Positions 1 to 6,126 of a stretch of DNA of 13,135 nucleotides are shown here, one piece after another. Under the pieces are notes generated by a model, which saw only the letters and a program-made list of their open reading frames with translations, had not been told where the DNA came from and ran no database searches. Each line of letters begins with the position of its first letter. The stretch's first letter is position 1. Source of the DNA: Rhodobacter sp. (GTDB lineage Bacteria; Pseudomonadota; Alphaproteobacteria; Rhodobacterales; Rhodobacteraceae); the NCBI GenBank assembly GCA_027482795.1, contig JAIXVS010000029.1, forward strand, positions 1 to 13,135, in the 5' to 3' direction. The translations under genes were made by a program, and so were the position numbers.

Positions 1-804
1 ATCGACCGTTTGCAGCGCCTAGCCCCAGACGCCAGCAACACGCAAGCCTATAAGAAATATCGCAAAAACGTCAAAATCTCGTATGATCCGACCGAAGGGA
101 TCATCAAGATGGAGGTGATCGCCGCCGACCCGCAGGTCGCCGTCGACATTTCCAAATCGCTGATCAAATACGCCGAAGAACAGGTCGATCAAATGACCCT
201 GCGCGCGCGCACCGACCAAATGGCAGGCGCACAAGAAAGCTATTTGGCGGCCGAGAAAAACCTTGCCGCTGCCAATGAAAAAGTGGTGCAGTTGCAAGAA
301 AAGTACAAAGTCTTGTCTTCGGATGTCGAGGTGGGGCTGATCACCAGCCAAATCGGATCGCTGGATGCGCAATTAACCCAAGATCGGCTATCGCTGGCGC
401 AAATGGAAAGCAACGCAACCCCCAACCTTGCGCGGATGGAACCGCTGAAACGCCGTATCGCCACGCTGGAATCTGAAATTGCGGGGCTGCGATCAAAGCT
501 TACCGAAGATTCGATTGACGGGTTGTCGATTGCGCGGGTGCAATCAGAACTTTTGGTGGCCCAAGCCGATGTGGAAACGCGCCGCTTGCTGCTGGCGCAA
601 TCGCTTCAGGCCACGGAAATGGCGCGCACCGCTGCCAACCGCCAAACGCGCTATCTGTCGATCTCGGTCAACCCGATTGCCGCTGATGAGGCCGCCTATC
701 CGCGCGCCTTTGAAAACACGTTGGTGGTGCTTTTGATTTTCGCAGGGCTTTATTTGATGCTGTCGATGACCGCCGCCGTGCTGCGCGAACAGGTTGCATC
801 TTGA
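1..804 (+). CDS. Capsule polysaccharide export inner-membrane protein, KpsE/BexC/CtrB (Wzz-like) family, 5'-truncated by the window
   Basis: The frame is open from base 1 to the TGA at 802-804, giving 267 residues of a protein that begins upstream. Most of the visible part is a long alanine-, glutamine- and glutamate-rich helical stretch (about residues 55-215) that looks like the periplasmic coiled coil of polysaccharide co-polymerases. Near the C terminus come the NPIAADEAAYPR segment and one strongly hydrophobic helix (about residues 238-258), then a short cytoplasmic tail. A periplasmic coiled coil followed by a terminal TM helix and no tyrosine-kinase domain fits KpsE/CtrB proteins. These bridge the inner-membrane ABC transporter (KpsMT) and the outer-membrane channel (KpsD) in export of Kdo-linked capsules. 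The 4-bp overlap with kdsA supports a capsule locus. The N-terminal TM helix and Wzz domain lie outside the window, so the choice between KpsE and another Wzz-like protein rests on the C-terminal half and the neighbour. Confidence 0.8.
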   Translation: MDRLQRLAPDASNTQAYKKYRKNVKISYDPTEGIIKMEVIAADPQVAVDISKSLIKYAEEQVDQMTLRARTDQMAGAQESYLAAEKNLAAANEKVVQLQEKYKVLSSDVEVGLITSQIGSLDAQLTQDRLSLAQMESNATPNLARMEPLKRRIATLESEIAGLRSKLTEDSIDGLSIARVQSELLVAQADVETRRLLLAQSLQATEMARTAANRQTRYLSISVNPIAADEAAYPRAFENTLVVLLIFAGLYLMLSMTAAVLREQVAS

Positions 805-1634
805 TCCCGACTGTGATGCGCGATGTCAGCGTTGGCGACTTTACCCTTGGCAATCATCGCCCCTTGGCAGTGATTGCGGGGCCCTGCCAGTTGCAAAGCA
901 TGGATCATGCGCAGATGATTGCAGGACATATGTCCGAGATTTGCGCGCGCAGCCAAACGCCGTATATTTTCAAAGCAAGCTTCGATAAGGCGAACCGATC
1001 CAGCCTGTCGGGCCAGCGCGGTTTGGGGATGCAGGCGGGGCTTGATATTCTGGCGGGCGTGCGCGCCATGGGCATTCCCGTTTTGACCGATATTCACGAC
1101 GCTGGCCAAGCCGCCGAAGCGGCCCATGTTGTAAATGTTCTACAAATTCCAGCACTTCTGTGCCGCCAGACCGATCTTTTGCTGGCCGCAGGCCGCACGG
1201 GCTGCGTGGTTAATGTCAAAAAAGGGCAGTTCTTGGCCCCATGGGATATGGGCAATGTGGCGGGTAAAATTGCCAGCACGGGCAATGAAAATATTCTGCT
1301 GACCGAACGGGGCACGACCTTTGGTTATAACAGTTTGGTCACCGATATGCGCGCGCTGCCGATTATGGCGCAAACGGGCTATCCTGTGATTATGGACGCA
1401 ACCCACGCCGTGCAAACCCCCACCTCGCAGGGCAATGCCAGCGGCGGGCAGCGCGAATTTGCCCCCGTTCTGGCCCGCGCCGCCGTGGCGGTGGGGGTGG
1501 CGGGCGTGTTCATTGAAACCCATGAAGACCCTGATACCGCCCCATCTGATGGGCCCTGTATGGTGAAACTGTCGGATATGGCCGCGCTGGTGGGCCAGCT
1601 TGTGGCGATTGATCGGCTGGTCAAGGGGTTTTAG
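801..1634 (+). CDS. kdsA: 3-deoxy-8-phosphooctulonate synthase (Kdo-8-phosphate synthase), metal-dependent type
   Basis: This cytoplasmic enzyme condenses phosphoenolpyruvate with arabinose-5-phosphate to make Kdo-8-phosphate, the precursor of Kdo for lipid A and for capsule linkers. Recognisable blocks are FKASFDKANRSS (about 58-69), LCRQTDLLLAA (120-130), NVKKGQFLAPWD (138-149), LTERGTTFGYNSLV (167-180) and DATHAVQTP (199-207). The four residues that bind metal in the Aquifex-type enzyme are all present: Cys29 (IAGPC), His202, Glu239 and Asp250. The E. coli-type metal-independent enzyme has Asn in place of the Cys, so this one should be metal-dependent. The length of 277 aa is normal. The start used is the TTG at 801, overlapping the upstream stop as TTGA. 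An ATG at 816 is a credible alternative, and neither has a strong ribosome binding site. Coupling to the export gene suggests at least part of its product serves the capsule. The stop overlaps the convergent flavoprotein gene. Confidence 0.95.
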   Translation: MIPTVMRDVSVGDFTLGNHRPLAVIAGPCQLQSMDHAQMIAGHMSEICARSQTPYIFKASFDKANRSSLSGQRGLGMQAGLDILAGVRAMGIPVLTDIHDAGQAAEAAHVVNVLQIPALLCRQTDLLLAAGRTGCVVNVKKGQFLAPWDMGNVAGKIASTGNENILLTERGTTFGYNSLVTDMRALPIMAQTGYPVIMDATHAVQTPTSQGNASGGQREFAPVLARAAVAVGVAGVFIETHEDPDTAPSDGPCMVKLSDMAALVGQLVAIDRLVKGF

Positions 1635-2824
1635 GCCACTTGGCCCGCCGCCCAGCCCGATGACCATGCCCATTGAAAATTATACCCGCCCAGCCAGCCC
1701 GTAATATCCACAACCTCGCCCACGAAATACAGCCCCTTATGGGCCTTTGATTCCATCGTGCGCGCGTCCAGCGCGCCCGTATCCACACCGCCCAGCGTCA
1801 CCTCGGCTGTGCGGTAGCCTTCGGTGCCCACGGGCCGCAGCTGCCAATTTTGCAACATTTCGGCCAGTTTTGCCAATTCGGCGCGCGGAATTTCGGCCAT
1901 GGGTTTGCCTGTGGGCACCTGCCCCGCAAAATACTCGGCCAATCGCGCGGGCAGGATCTGCGCCAAACCGCGCCCCAGCCCTGCCCGCCCGTTTTGCGAT
2001 TTAGACCGTTCCAATTCTGCCAGAACCCCGCCCGCACTGGCTGCAAACTGCGGCGCAAGGTTGACGGAAATCGCCGCGCCTTCGCGCCAATAACTGCTGA
2101 TTTGCAACATCGCAGGGCCAGAGAGCCCGCGATGGGTCAGCAGCATCGCCTCGTCAAACCGCCCTTGCCCGCAAGACGCGCGCACGGGCAATGCAAGCCC
2201 CGCCATCGGCGCGATCCAGTCCAAATCCTGCGGGCCAAAGGTAAATGGCACCAAGGCTGGGCGCGTTTCCGTCACCGCCAGCCCAAACTGCGCGGCAATC
2301 TGATAGCCCAGCCCCGTCGCCCCCATTTTCGGAATGGATTTGCCCCCCGTGGCCACGATCAGCGCCTGCGTGCGCACAGGCCCGCTGGCAAGCTGGACCT
2401 CATATCCACCTGCCGCCTGCGCCACGCCTTGCACCGCCGTATTCAGCCGCAGCGCGCCCCCCGCCGCCGCCAAATCGCCCAGCAGCATCGCCACCACTTG
2501 TTTGGCCGAACCATCGCAGAACAACTGTCCTAGCGTTTTTTCATGCCAAGCGATCCCCGCGCCATCCATGCGGGCAATAAAATCCCACTGGGTAAAGCGT
2601 TTGAGCGCAGACAGCGCGAAACGCGGGTTTTGCCCCAAAAACCGATCAACGGCGATGTTCAAGTTGGTGAAATTGCACCGCCCCCCGCCAGATATGCGAA
2701 TTTTCTCGCCCGCCGCGGCCGCATGATCCACCACCAGCACGCGCCGCCCGCGCCGGCCTGCCTCGATCCCCGCCATCAGGCCCGCAGCGCCCGCGCCCAA
2801 AACTATGACATCTACCTGTTCCAT
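1631..2824 (-). CDS. NAD(P)/FAD-dependent oxidoreductase, HI0933/YhiN/BaiN family
   Basis: A cytoplasmic flavoprotein of about 397 residues. The N-terminal Rossmann motif VIVLGAGAAGLMAG (about 6-19) binds the FAD ADP moiety. It is followed by the family motif KIRISGGGRCNFTN (about 41-54), an LGQLFCDGSAKQVV segment near 95-110, a second dinucleotide-type stretch ALIVATGGKS, and a C-terminal block with GGV, GLYFVGEVVDITG and GGYNFQWAWSSG. This C-terminal block matches the HI0933/BaiN group better than related flavoprotein families. BaiN of gut clostridia is proposed to reduce bile-acid intermediates, but most homologues, including E. coli YhiN, have no proven substrate, so none is assigned here. 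The ATG at 2824 is chosen because it places the Rossmann motif at the usual distance. Upstream in-frame starts (ATG 2842, ATG 2848, TTG 2860) exist and no ribosome binding site settles it. The gene converges on kdsA with a 4-bp stop overlap and no intervening terminator. Confidence 0.88.
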   Translation of the reverse strand: MEQVDVIVLGAGAAGLMAGIEAGRRGRRVLVVDHAAAAGEKIRISGGGRCNFTNLNIAVDRFLGQNPRFALSALKRFTQWDFIARMDGAGIAWHEKTLGQLFCDGSAKQVVAMLLGDLAAAGGALRLNTAVQGVAQAAGGYEVQLASGPVRTQALIVATGGKSIPKMGATGLGYQIAAQFGLAVTETRPALVPFTFGPQDLDWIAPMAGLALPVRASCGQGRFDEAMLLTHRGLSGPAMLQISSYWREGAAISVNLAPQFAASAGGVLAELERSKSQNGRAGLGRGLAQILPARLAEYFAGQVPTGKPMAEIPRAELAKLAEMLQNWQLRPVGTEGYRTAEVTLGGVDTGALDARTMESKAHKGLYFVGEVVDITGWLGGYNFQWAWSSGWAAGQVA

Positions 2825-2944
2825 CCGCCCTGTATCGGGCATTGGCATGGGGGGCTGCAAGCCTCAAACTTTTCACAAATTCGGCAAATCTGCCCCAAAA
2901 ACCCCTTGCAGCCCCACGCCCCCTTGGTTAAACACCGCCGCAGT

Positions 2945-3019
2945 TGGGGCGTCGCCAAGCGGTAAGGCAGCGGTTTTTGGTACCGCCATACCCAGGTTCG
3001 AATCCTGGCGCCCCAGCCA
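2945..3019 (+). tRNA. tRNA-Gln (anticodon UUG)
   Basis: The acceptor stem TGGGGCG (2945-2951) pairs fully with CGCCCCA (3009-3015), followed by discriminator G and an encoded CCA (3017-3019). The anticodon arm is GCGGT, a 7-nt loop TTTTGGT, then ACCGC, giving anticodon TTG, which reads the glutamine codon CAA. The T arm CCAGG-TTCGAAT-CCTGG is perfect. It is 75 nt long. It lies in the divergent gap between the flavoprotein gene and the two-component system. Confidence 0.97.
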
Positions 3020-3059
3020 ACTTCTGAATCACCTTCCACCAGCATAAGCCGCCTAAAGC

Positions 3060-3075
3060 CTTACATTTTTGTAAG
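3060..3075. promoter_or_regulatory. Palindrome CTTAC-N6-GTAAG upstream of the response regulator, candidate autoregulatory operator
   Basis: CTTAC (3060-3064), a T-rich spacer ATTTTT and GTAAG (3071-3075) form a perfect 5-bp inverted repeat. Its core, TTAC-N6-GTAA, ends 86 nt before the regulator start codon. The same core with a nearly identical spacer (GTTTTT) occurs at 5165-5178, upstream of the third gene of the cluster. No T-run follows the arms, so it does not look like a terminator. Binding by the adjacent regulator is inferred from the shared site and gene order. Confidence 0.5.
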
Positions 3076-3090
3076 CTTTCATGCGCTTAC
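3071..3090. promoter_or_regulatory. Second inverted repeat GTAAGC-N8-GCTTAC sharing an arm with the palindrome at 3060-3075
   Basis: GTAAGC (3071-3076) and GCTTAC (3085-3090) are perfect 6-bp inverted arms around an 8-nt spacer. The left arm is also the right arm of the preceding palindrome. The region therefore carries three TTAC/GTAA half sites in a row, as expected for an operator taking more than one regulator dimer. Function is inferred. Confidence 0.35.
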
Positions 3091-3160
3091 TGGAGTTTTC
3101 CCCGCAGCTATGGCAGCTTCACCCTGTTGCGGGCCGCATGGCCCTATCATCGAGGGCGCT

Positions 3161-3838
3161 ATGAAAATTCTGCTGGCCGAGGACGATGCAAAAACCGCCG
3201 ATTTCATCGCCTCTGGCTTGGGCGAAATGGGCCATTCTGTAGATCATGTCAGCGATGGGCGCGATGCACTGACCTATTGTTTGTACAACACCTGCGATCT
3301 GGCAATTCTGGATCGGATGATGCCAGGGATGGATGGGCTTTCGGTGGTCAAAGCCCTGCGCGCCGCGCGCAAGGATTTGCCTGTGCTGATCCTGTCTGCC
3401 ATGGCCGATGTCACCCAGCGGGTCGAAGGGCTGGCTGCGGGCGCCGATGATTATCTGGTCAAGCCGTTCCACTTTTCCGAACTGGCCGCGCGGGTGGTAA
3501 CCCTGTCGCGCAGGCGGGGCGAGGTGGTGCAAACCTCGGTTCTGACGGTGGCAGATTTGACGCTGGATTTGCTATCGCGCAGCGCCCGCCGTGGCGGCCA
3601 AGCGATTGATCTGCAAGCCAAAGAATTTGCCCTGCTTGAGGTATTGATGCGCCATGCGGGGCGCGTTGTCACCCGCACGATGCTGCTGGAACAGGTGTGG
3701 AATTTCAACTTTGAACCCAATACAACTGTGGTGGAAACCCATGTCAGCCGCCTGCGCGCCAAGGTGGACAAGCCCTTTGCAACGGCATTGATCCAAACCG
3801 TGCGCAGCACAGGATACATGATCAATGGACCGCGGTAG
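3161..3838 (+). CDS. Two-component response regulator, OmpR/PhoB family
   Basis: A cytoplasmic DNA-binding response regulator of 225 aa, the usual size. The receiver domain (about 1-115) has the acidic pocket Asp8/Asp9, the phosphoacceptor Asp51 (AILDRMMPGMDG), Ser79 at the switch position and Lys101 (VKPF). The C-terminal winged helix (about 125-222) shows the OmpR signature EFALLEVLMRHAGRVVTR, then VETHVSRLRAKVD and the terminal RSTGYMI hairpin. The start at 3161 (MKILLAEDD) is preferred over an in-frame ATG at 3110, because GAGG lies at 3152-3155 with 5-nt spacing and receiver domains normally begin here. The gene overlaps the histidine kinase by 14 bp, so the two are a cognate pair. The paired TTAC/GTAA sites upstream suggest autoregulation. 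The stimulus is unknown; similar pairs are often annotated after metal or envelope sensing, but nothing in the sequence decides this. Confidence 0.93.
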   Translation: MKILLAEDDAKTADFIASGLGEMGHSVDHVSDGRDALTYCLYNTCDLAILDRMMPGMDGLSVVKALRAARKDLPVLILSAMADVTQRVEGLAAGADDYLVKPFHFSELAARVVTLSRRRGEVVQTSVLTVADLTLDLLSRSARRGGQAIDLQAKEFALLEVLMRHAGRVVTRTMLLEQVWNFNFEPNTTVVETHVSRLRAKVDKPFATALIQTVRSTGYMINGPR

Positions 3839-5162
3839 CGTTACATCGGGCGCGGCCTTTACCACGGCTTTGCGCGGCACGGGCGTGCTTTTGGGCATTT
3901 TGCTGGTGACGGGGTTTTTGTCATTTACCTACATCCAGCACCATATGATGGACGATCTGAAAGACCGCATTTCAGAAGATTTCACCGTGCTGGACGAAAT
4001 CAACCGCGATTCGGGGCAGGCCGCGCTGATCGATACTTTGGCCGCCCTGCGCCAACCCTTTGGCAGGGCCCTGCGCAGTTTTGGCCTGTTCGACCGCGCG
4101 GGCCAGCATCTGGCGGGCGATATCACCGCCCTGCCCGCGCAATCTGGCTGGACGCAAAGCGCAGGCGCGGCCGCACAGGGGTCACCCCACCTGCTGCTGC
4201 GCCGCGATACGAGGGCGCATATTTTGGTTATTGGCCGAAACATCGAAGACATCGCCGAAAAAGAACGCCAGTTGATCCTAACCTTGGTCGCGGCGGGGGG
4301 CATTTTGGCGCTGTCGTTTTTGCTGATTGGCTATCGCTCTAGCGCGTCGTCTTTGCGCAAACTGGACGGGATTGCCAAGGTTTTGGCGCAGGTTAGCCAA
4401 GGCGACAGCGCGGTGCGGCTGCATATTTCCCCGCAAAACGATCAGATCGACCGCGTGGCCGTGGCGATCAACCGCAATCTTGACCAACTTTCGAACATGA
4501 TCGCCACCACAAAGGCCAGCGCCGCCGCGATTGCCCATGATCTGCGCACGCCCCTGTCGCGCGCCTTTTTGGCGATAGATCAGGCGCAAATGCAGGCTGA
4601 ACGCGGCGCAGACCCGCGCGATGCTTTGGATGTGGCCTCGGGCGAGTTGACGCGTCTGCGCAGCATATTCGATGTGATTTTGCGCATCTCGCGCATCTCG
4701 CAAGAAAGCAACCCCGCAGCCGCGCAGCCTTTGGCCCCTTTGCTGGCCGATTTGGCCGAAACCTTCGCCCCCGTGGCCGAAGAAAATGGCCAAAGCCTAA
4801 CCTTGCACCCCGTTGATCCTGCCTTGGCCATCGCGGCGGATGGGGCGATGATCTCGCAAATGCTGGCCAATCTGCTGCAAAACGCGCTAAATCATTGCCC
4901 CAGCGGCACGCAGATTGCTTTTGGCGCGCAGGGCGGCGCGGGGGGGCTGCACCTGTGGGTGGCCGATACGGGGCCGGGCATTCCTTTGGCCGAGCGTGAC
5001 AAGGTTTTCGCCCTGTTCTACCGCCTTGATCCCAGCCGCACGGGCGGCGGCAATGGCTTGGGCCTTGCGCTGGTGAAGGCCATTGCCGACCAATTGGGCG
5101 CGCGGGTCACCCTGTCAGACGCACAGCCTGGCCTGCGGGTGGACATCGCCTTTGCGCCTTAA
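3825..5162 (+). CDS. Two-component sensor histidine kinase, transmembrane, HAMP-HisKA-HATPase architecture
   Basis: An inner-membrane sensor kinase of 445 aa. TM1 spans about residues 17-37, a periplasmic domain of about 105 residues follows, and TM2 spans about 149-169. A HAMP-like linker follows (about 170-228). The dimerisation helix carries the phosphoacceptor His238 in AIAHDLRTPLSR. The ATPase domain shows the N box with Asn353 (NLLQNALNH), the G1 box DTGPGIP (381-387), an F-box-like VFALFYR and the G2 box GNGLGLAL (409-416), so the enzyme looks intact. The start at 3825 overlaps the regulator end by 14 bp and has AGGA about 10 nt upstream, consistent with translational coupling. The periplasmic domain has no obvious metal-binding cluster and its ligand cannot be read. 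The stop codon touches the palindrome at 5162-5181, which precedes the next gene. Confidence 0.93.
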   Translation: MDRGSVTSGAAFTTALRGTGVLLGILLVTGFLSFTYIQHHMMDDLKDRISEDFTVLDEINRDSGQAALIDTLAALRQPFGRALRSFGLFDRAGQHLAGDITALPAQSGWTQSAGAAAQGSPHLLLRRDTRAHILVIGRNIEDIAEKERQLILTLVAAGGILALSFLLIGYRSSASSLRKLDGIAKVLAQVSQGDSAVRLHISPQNDQIDRVAVAINRNLDQLSNMIATTKASAAAIAHDLRTPLSRAFLAIDQAQMQAERGADPRDALDVASGELTRLRSIFDVILRISRISQESNPAAAQPLAPLLADLAETFAPVAEENGQSLTLHPVDPALAIAADGAMISQMLANLLQNALNHCPSGTQIAFGAQGGAGGLHLWVADTGPGIPLAERDKVFALFYRLDPSRTGGGNGLGLALVKAIADQLGARVTLSDAQPGLRVDIAFAP

Positions 5163-5181
5163 GTTTACGTTTTTGTAAACT
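5162..5181. promoter_or_regulatory. Perfect palindrome AGTTTAC-N6-GTAAACT, candidate response-regulator operator for the downstream secreted protein
   Basis: Arms of 7 bp (5162-5168 and 5175-5181) flank the spacer GTTTTT. The core TTAC-N6-GTAA and its spacer match the palindrome at 3060-3075 except for one spacer base. It ends 93 nt (core) before the start at 5272, close to the 86 nt seen at the regulator gene. No T-run follows, so a terminator for the kinase gene is unlikely. A role as operator is inferred. Confidence 0.5.
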
Positions 5182-5192
5182 GCCTGCAAGGC

Positions 5193-5209
5193 GGGTGACC
5201 AAATCACCC
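5193..5209. repeat. Inverted repeat GGGTGA-N5-TCACCC in the leader of the secreted-protein gene
   Basis: Perfect 6-bp arms (5193-5198 and 5204-5209) around CCAAA lie between the candidate operator and the gene at 5272. The following bases are C- and A-rich with no T-run, so this is not a convincing intrinsic terminator. It may be a second protein-binding site or an mRNA leader hairpin. Confidence 0.3.
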
Positions 5210-5271
5210 CCTAAAACAGACCTATGGACAGCAAGACGCTGGCCAAGAACATAACATAAAGGTCTGACACT

Positions 5272-5844
5272 ATGACACTCTTCACAAAATCCGCCCTTCC
5301 AAAAGCTGCCTTGATCGCTGGCCTTTTGGCCGCAGCGGCGGCATCGCTAACAGCCCCCGCCTTTGCCGCAACAGGCCCCATCACCGAAGCCGAAGTCACC
5401 GCCGCCGAGGCAGAATGGGCCAAGGGCATTGTGCATGTGGGCGATGTGTTCACCCAAGGCGGCGATTACAAAACCGCAGCATCAGATCTGATCGACGCCA
5501 TGTATGGCTATCAAGATGGAACCGTTTTGTTCAAACCCACCAAGGCCGCCGTGGATGAATTCCGCGAAACCAAAGATCAGGCCCTGTCCTATTTTGTGGG
5601 CGGCAGCGAGCCTGAAGACCACGGCTTTGCCATCACCCCATGGAGCGCGGTGCGCTTTGACAACAAAGGCATGGTGATTGATGCCGACAGCGCCACGGTG
5701 ATGGGCAACTATTACTTTACCAACGCTAAAACGGGCGAAGATGTGAAGGTTGATTTCACCATGGGATTCAAACGCGCGCCGTCGGATGGGCACCTAGAGC
5801 TGTTCTTGCACCATTCGTCCTTGCCCTATGTGGCCGCGCACTAA
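5272..5844 (+). CDS. Secreted NTF2-like (CaMKII association-domain/SnoaL-like) protein of unknown function
   Basis: A 190-aa protein with a clear Sec signal peptide: basic start, long alanine/leucine core, and likely cleavage after AFA at residue 32. The mature part starts with a helix-rich region (about 36-80) and contains VLFKPT (85-90), ALSYFVGG (104-111), AITPWSAVRFDN (120-131), MGNYYFT (144-150) and a C-terminal LFLHHSSLPY (177-186). This order, ending in a His/Ser-Ser-Pro strand, resembles the NTF2-like fold of CaMKII association-domain proteins. Similar bacterial proteins are sometimes labelled phosphoribosyl-AMP cyclohydrolase; I see no support for that histidine-pathway activity. AAAGG at 5258-5262 lies 9 nt before the ATG. 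The gene follows the kinase on the same strand, carries the same palindrome as the regulator gene, and is closed by a strong terminator. It is therefore probably a target of the two-component system. Substrate or ligand is unknown. Confidence 0.78.
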   Translation: MTLFTKSALPKAALIAGLLAAAAASLTAPAFAATGPITEAEVTAAEAEWAKGIVHVGDVFTQGGDYKTAASDLIDAMYGYQDGTVLFKPTKAAVDEFRETKDQALSYFVGGSEPEDHGFAITPWSAVRFDNKGMVIDADSATVMGNYYFTNAKTGEDVKVDFTMGFKRAPSDGHLELFLHHSSLPYVAAH

Positions 5845-5865
5845 GGCCAAAGGCCAAAACGGAAC

Positions 5866-5889
5866 AGGCGGGCTTCGGCCCGCCTTTTT
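5866..5889 (+). terminator. Rho-independent terminator after the two-component/NTF2-like cluster
   Basis: AGGCGGGC (5866-5873), the tetraloop TTCG and GCCCGCCT (5878-5885) form a perfect 8-bp GC-rich hairpin running into five T residues (5885-5889). It sits 22 bp after the stop of the secreted-protein gene. Confidence 0.92.
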
Positions 5890-5891
5890 CA

Positions 5892-5909
5892 TATAGCATG
5901 TATAGCATG
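5892..5909. repeat. Two tandem copies of the 9-mer TATAGCATG at the island's left edge
   Basis: The 9-mer occurs at 5892-5900 and again at 5901-5909. The second copy runs 3 bp into the tRNA-derived direct repeat. It lies on the chromosomal side of the left junction, so it may be an old feature of the tRNA 3' flank or a recombinase arm or scar. Confidence 0.5.
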
Positions 5910-5963
5910 GCGCACCCGAAGGGATTCGAACCCCTGACCTCTGCCTTCGGAGGGCAGCGCTCT
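5907..5963 (-). repeat. Left 57-bp direct repeat: 3' fragment of tRNA-Arg(CCG), putative attachment-site remnant
   Basis: This segment is identical over 57 bp to 8208-8264, which is the 3' part of the intact tRNA-Arg gene. On the minus strand it carries the end of the D arm, the whole anticodon and T arms, the acceptor 3' strand and CCA. It lacks the first 21 nt (5' acceptor strand and most of the D arm), which are replaced by AT-rich sequence from 5964. It cannot form a tRNA. The arrangement is what a site-specific recombinase leaves when an element enters the 3' half of a tRNA gene, displacing the original end. Confidence 0.92.
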
Positions 5964-6126
5964 TTAAAAATTGCAACTTCTTCCATATGATTTTCGAAAT
6001 TAAAAGATTCTCCAAAATAGGCATTTACGATAATAATTTTAGATGCTAAAGTAAAAATTGTGTACTAACATATAGATTCGTAAGTTCAGATGGACCTCCA
6101 CCAACCTGAGTCATACCTAATTTCAG
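5964..6126 (+). other. AT-rich leader inside the island, presumed promoter region of the acyltransferase
   Basis: These 163 bases between the left repeat and the acyltransferase start are strongly A/T-rich and hold no convincing open frame. They must contain the promoter if the gene is expressed, because a terminator closes the transcript coming from the left. No -35/-10 pair with good matches and spacing stood out, and there is no good ribosome binding site just before 6127. Confidence 0.4.

Noticed and set aside
1850..2533. A 227-codon plus-strand open frame opposite the flavoprotein
   Set aside because: It is a high-GC shadow of a gene with convincing FAD motifs. The translation is rich in Arg/Pro/His with no recognisable domain.
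2805..3047. Open frames on both strands across the tRNA-Gln gene
   Set aside because: They translate the tRNA and its flanks; the tRNA structure explains the sequence fully.
5162..5181. Palindrome after the kinase gene read as an intrinsic terminator
   Set aside because: The T-run is in the loop, not after the stem, and the 3' side continues GCCTGC. The copy upstream of the regulator argues for a protein-binding site.
5768..6024. Minus-strand open frames giving RSGVRIPSGAP-like peptides
   Set aside because: Antisense or off-frame reading of the terminator and the tRNA-Arg fragment; the peptide type is a standard tRNA artefact.
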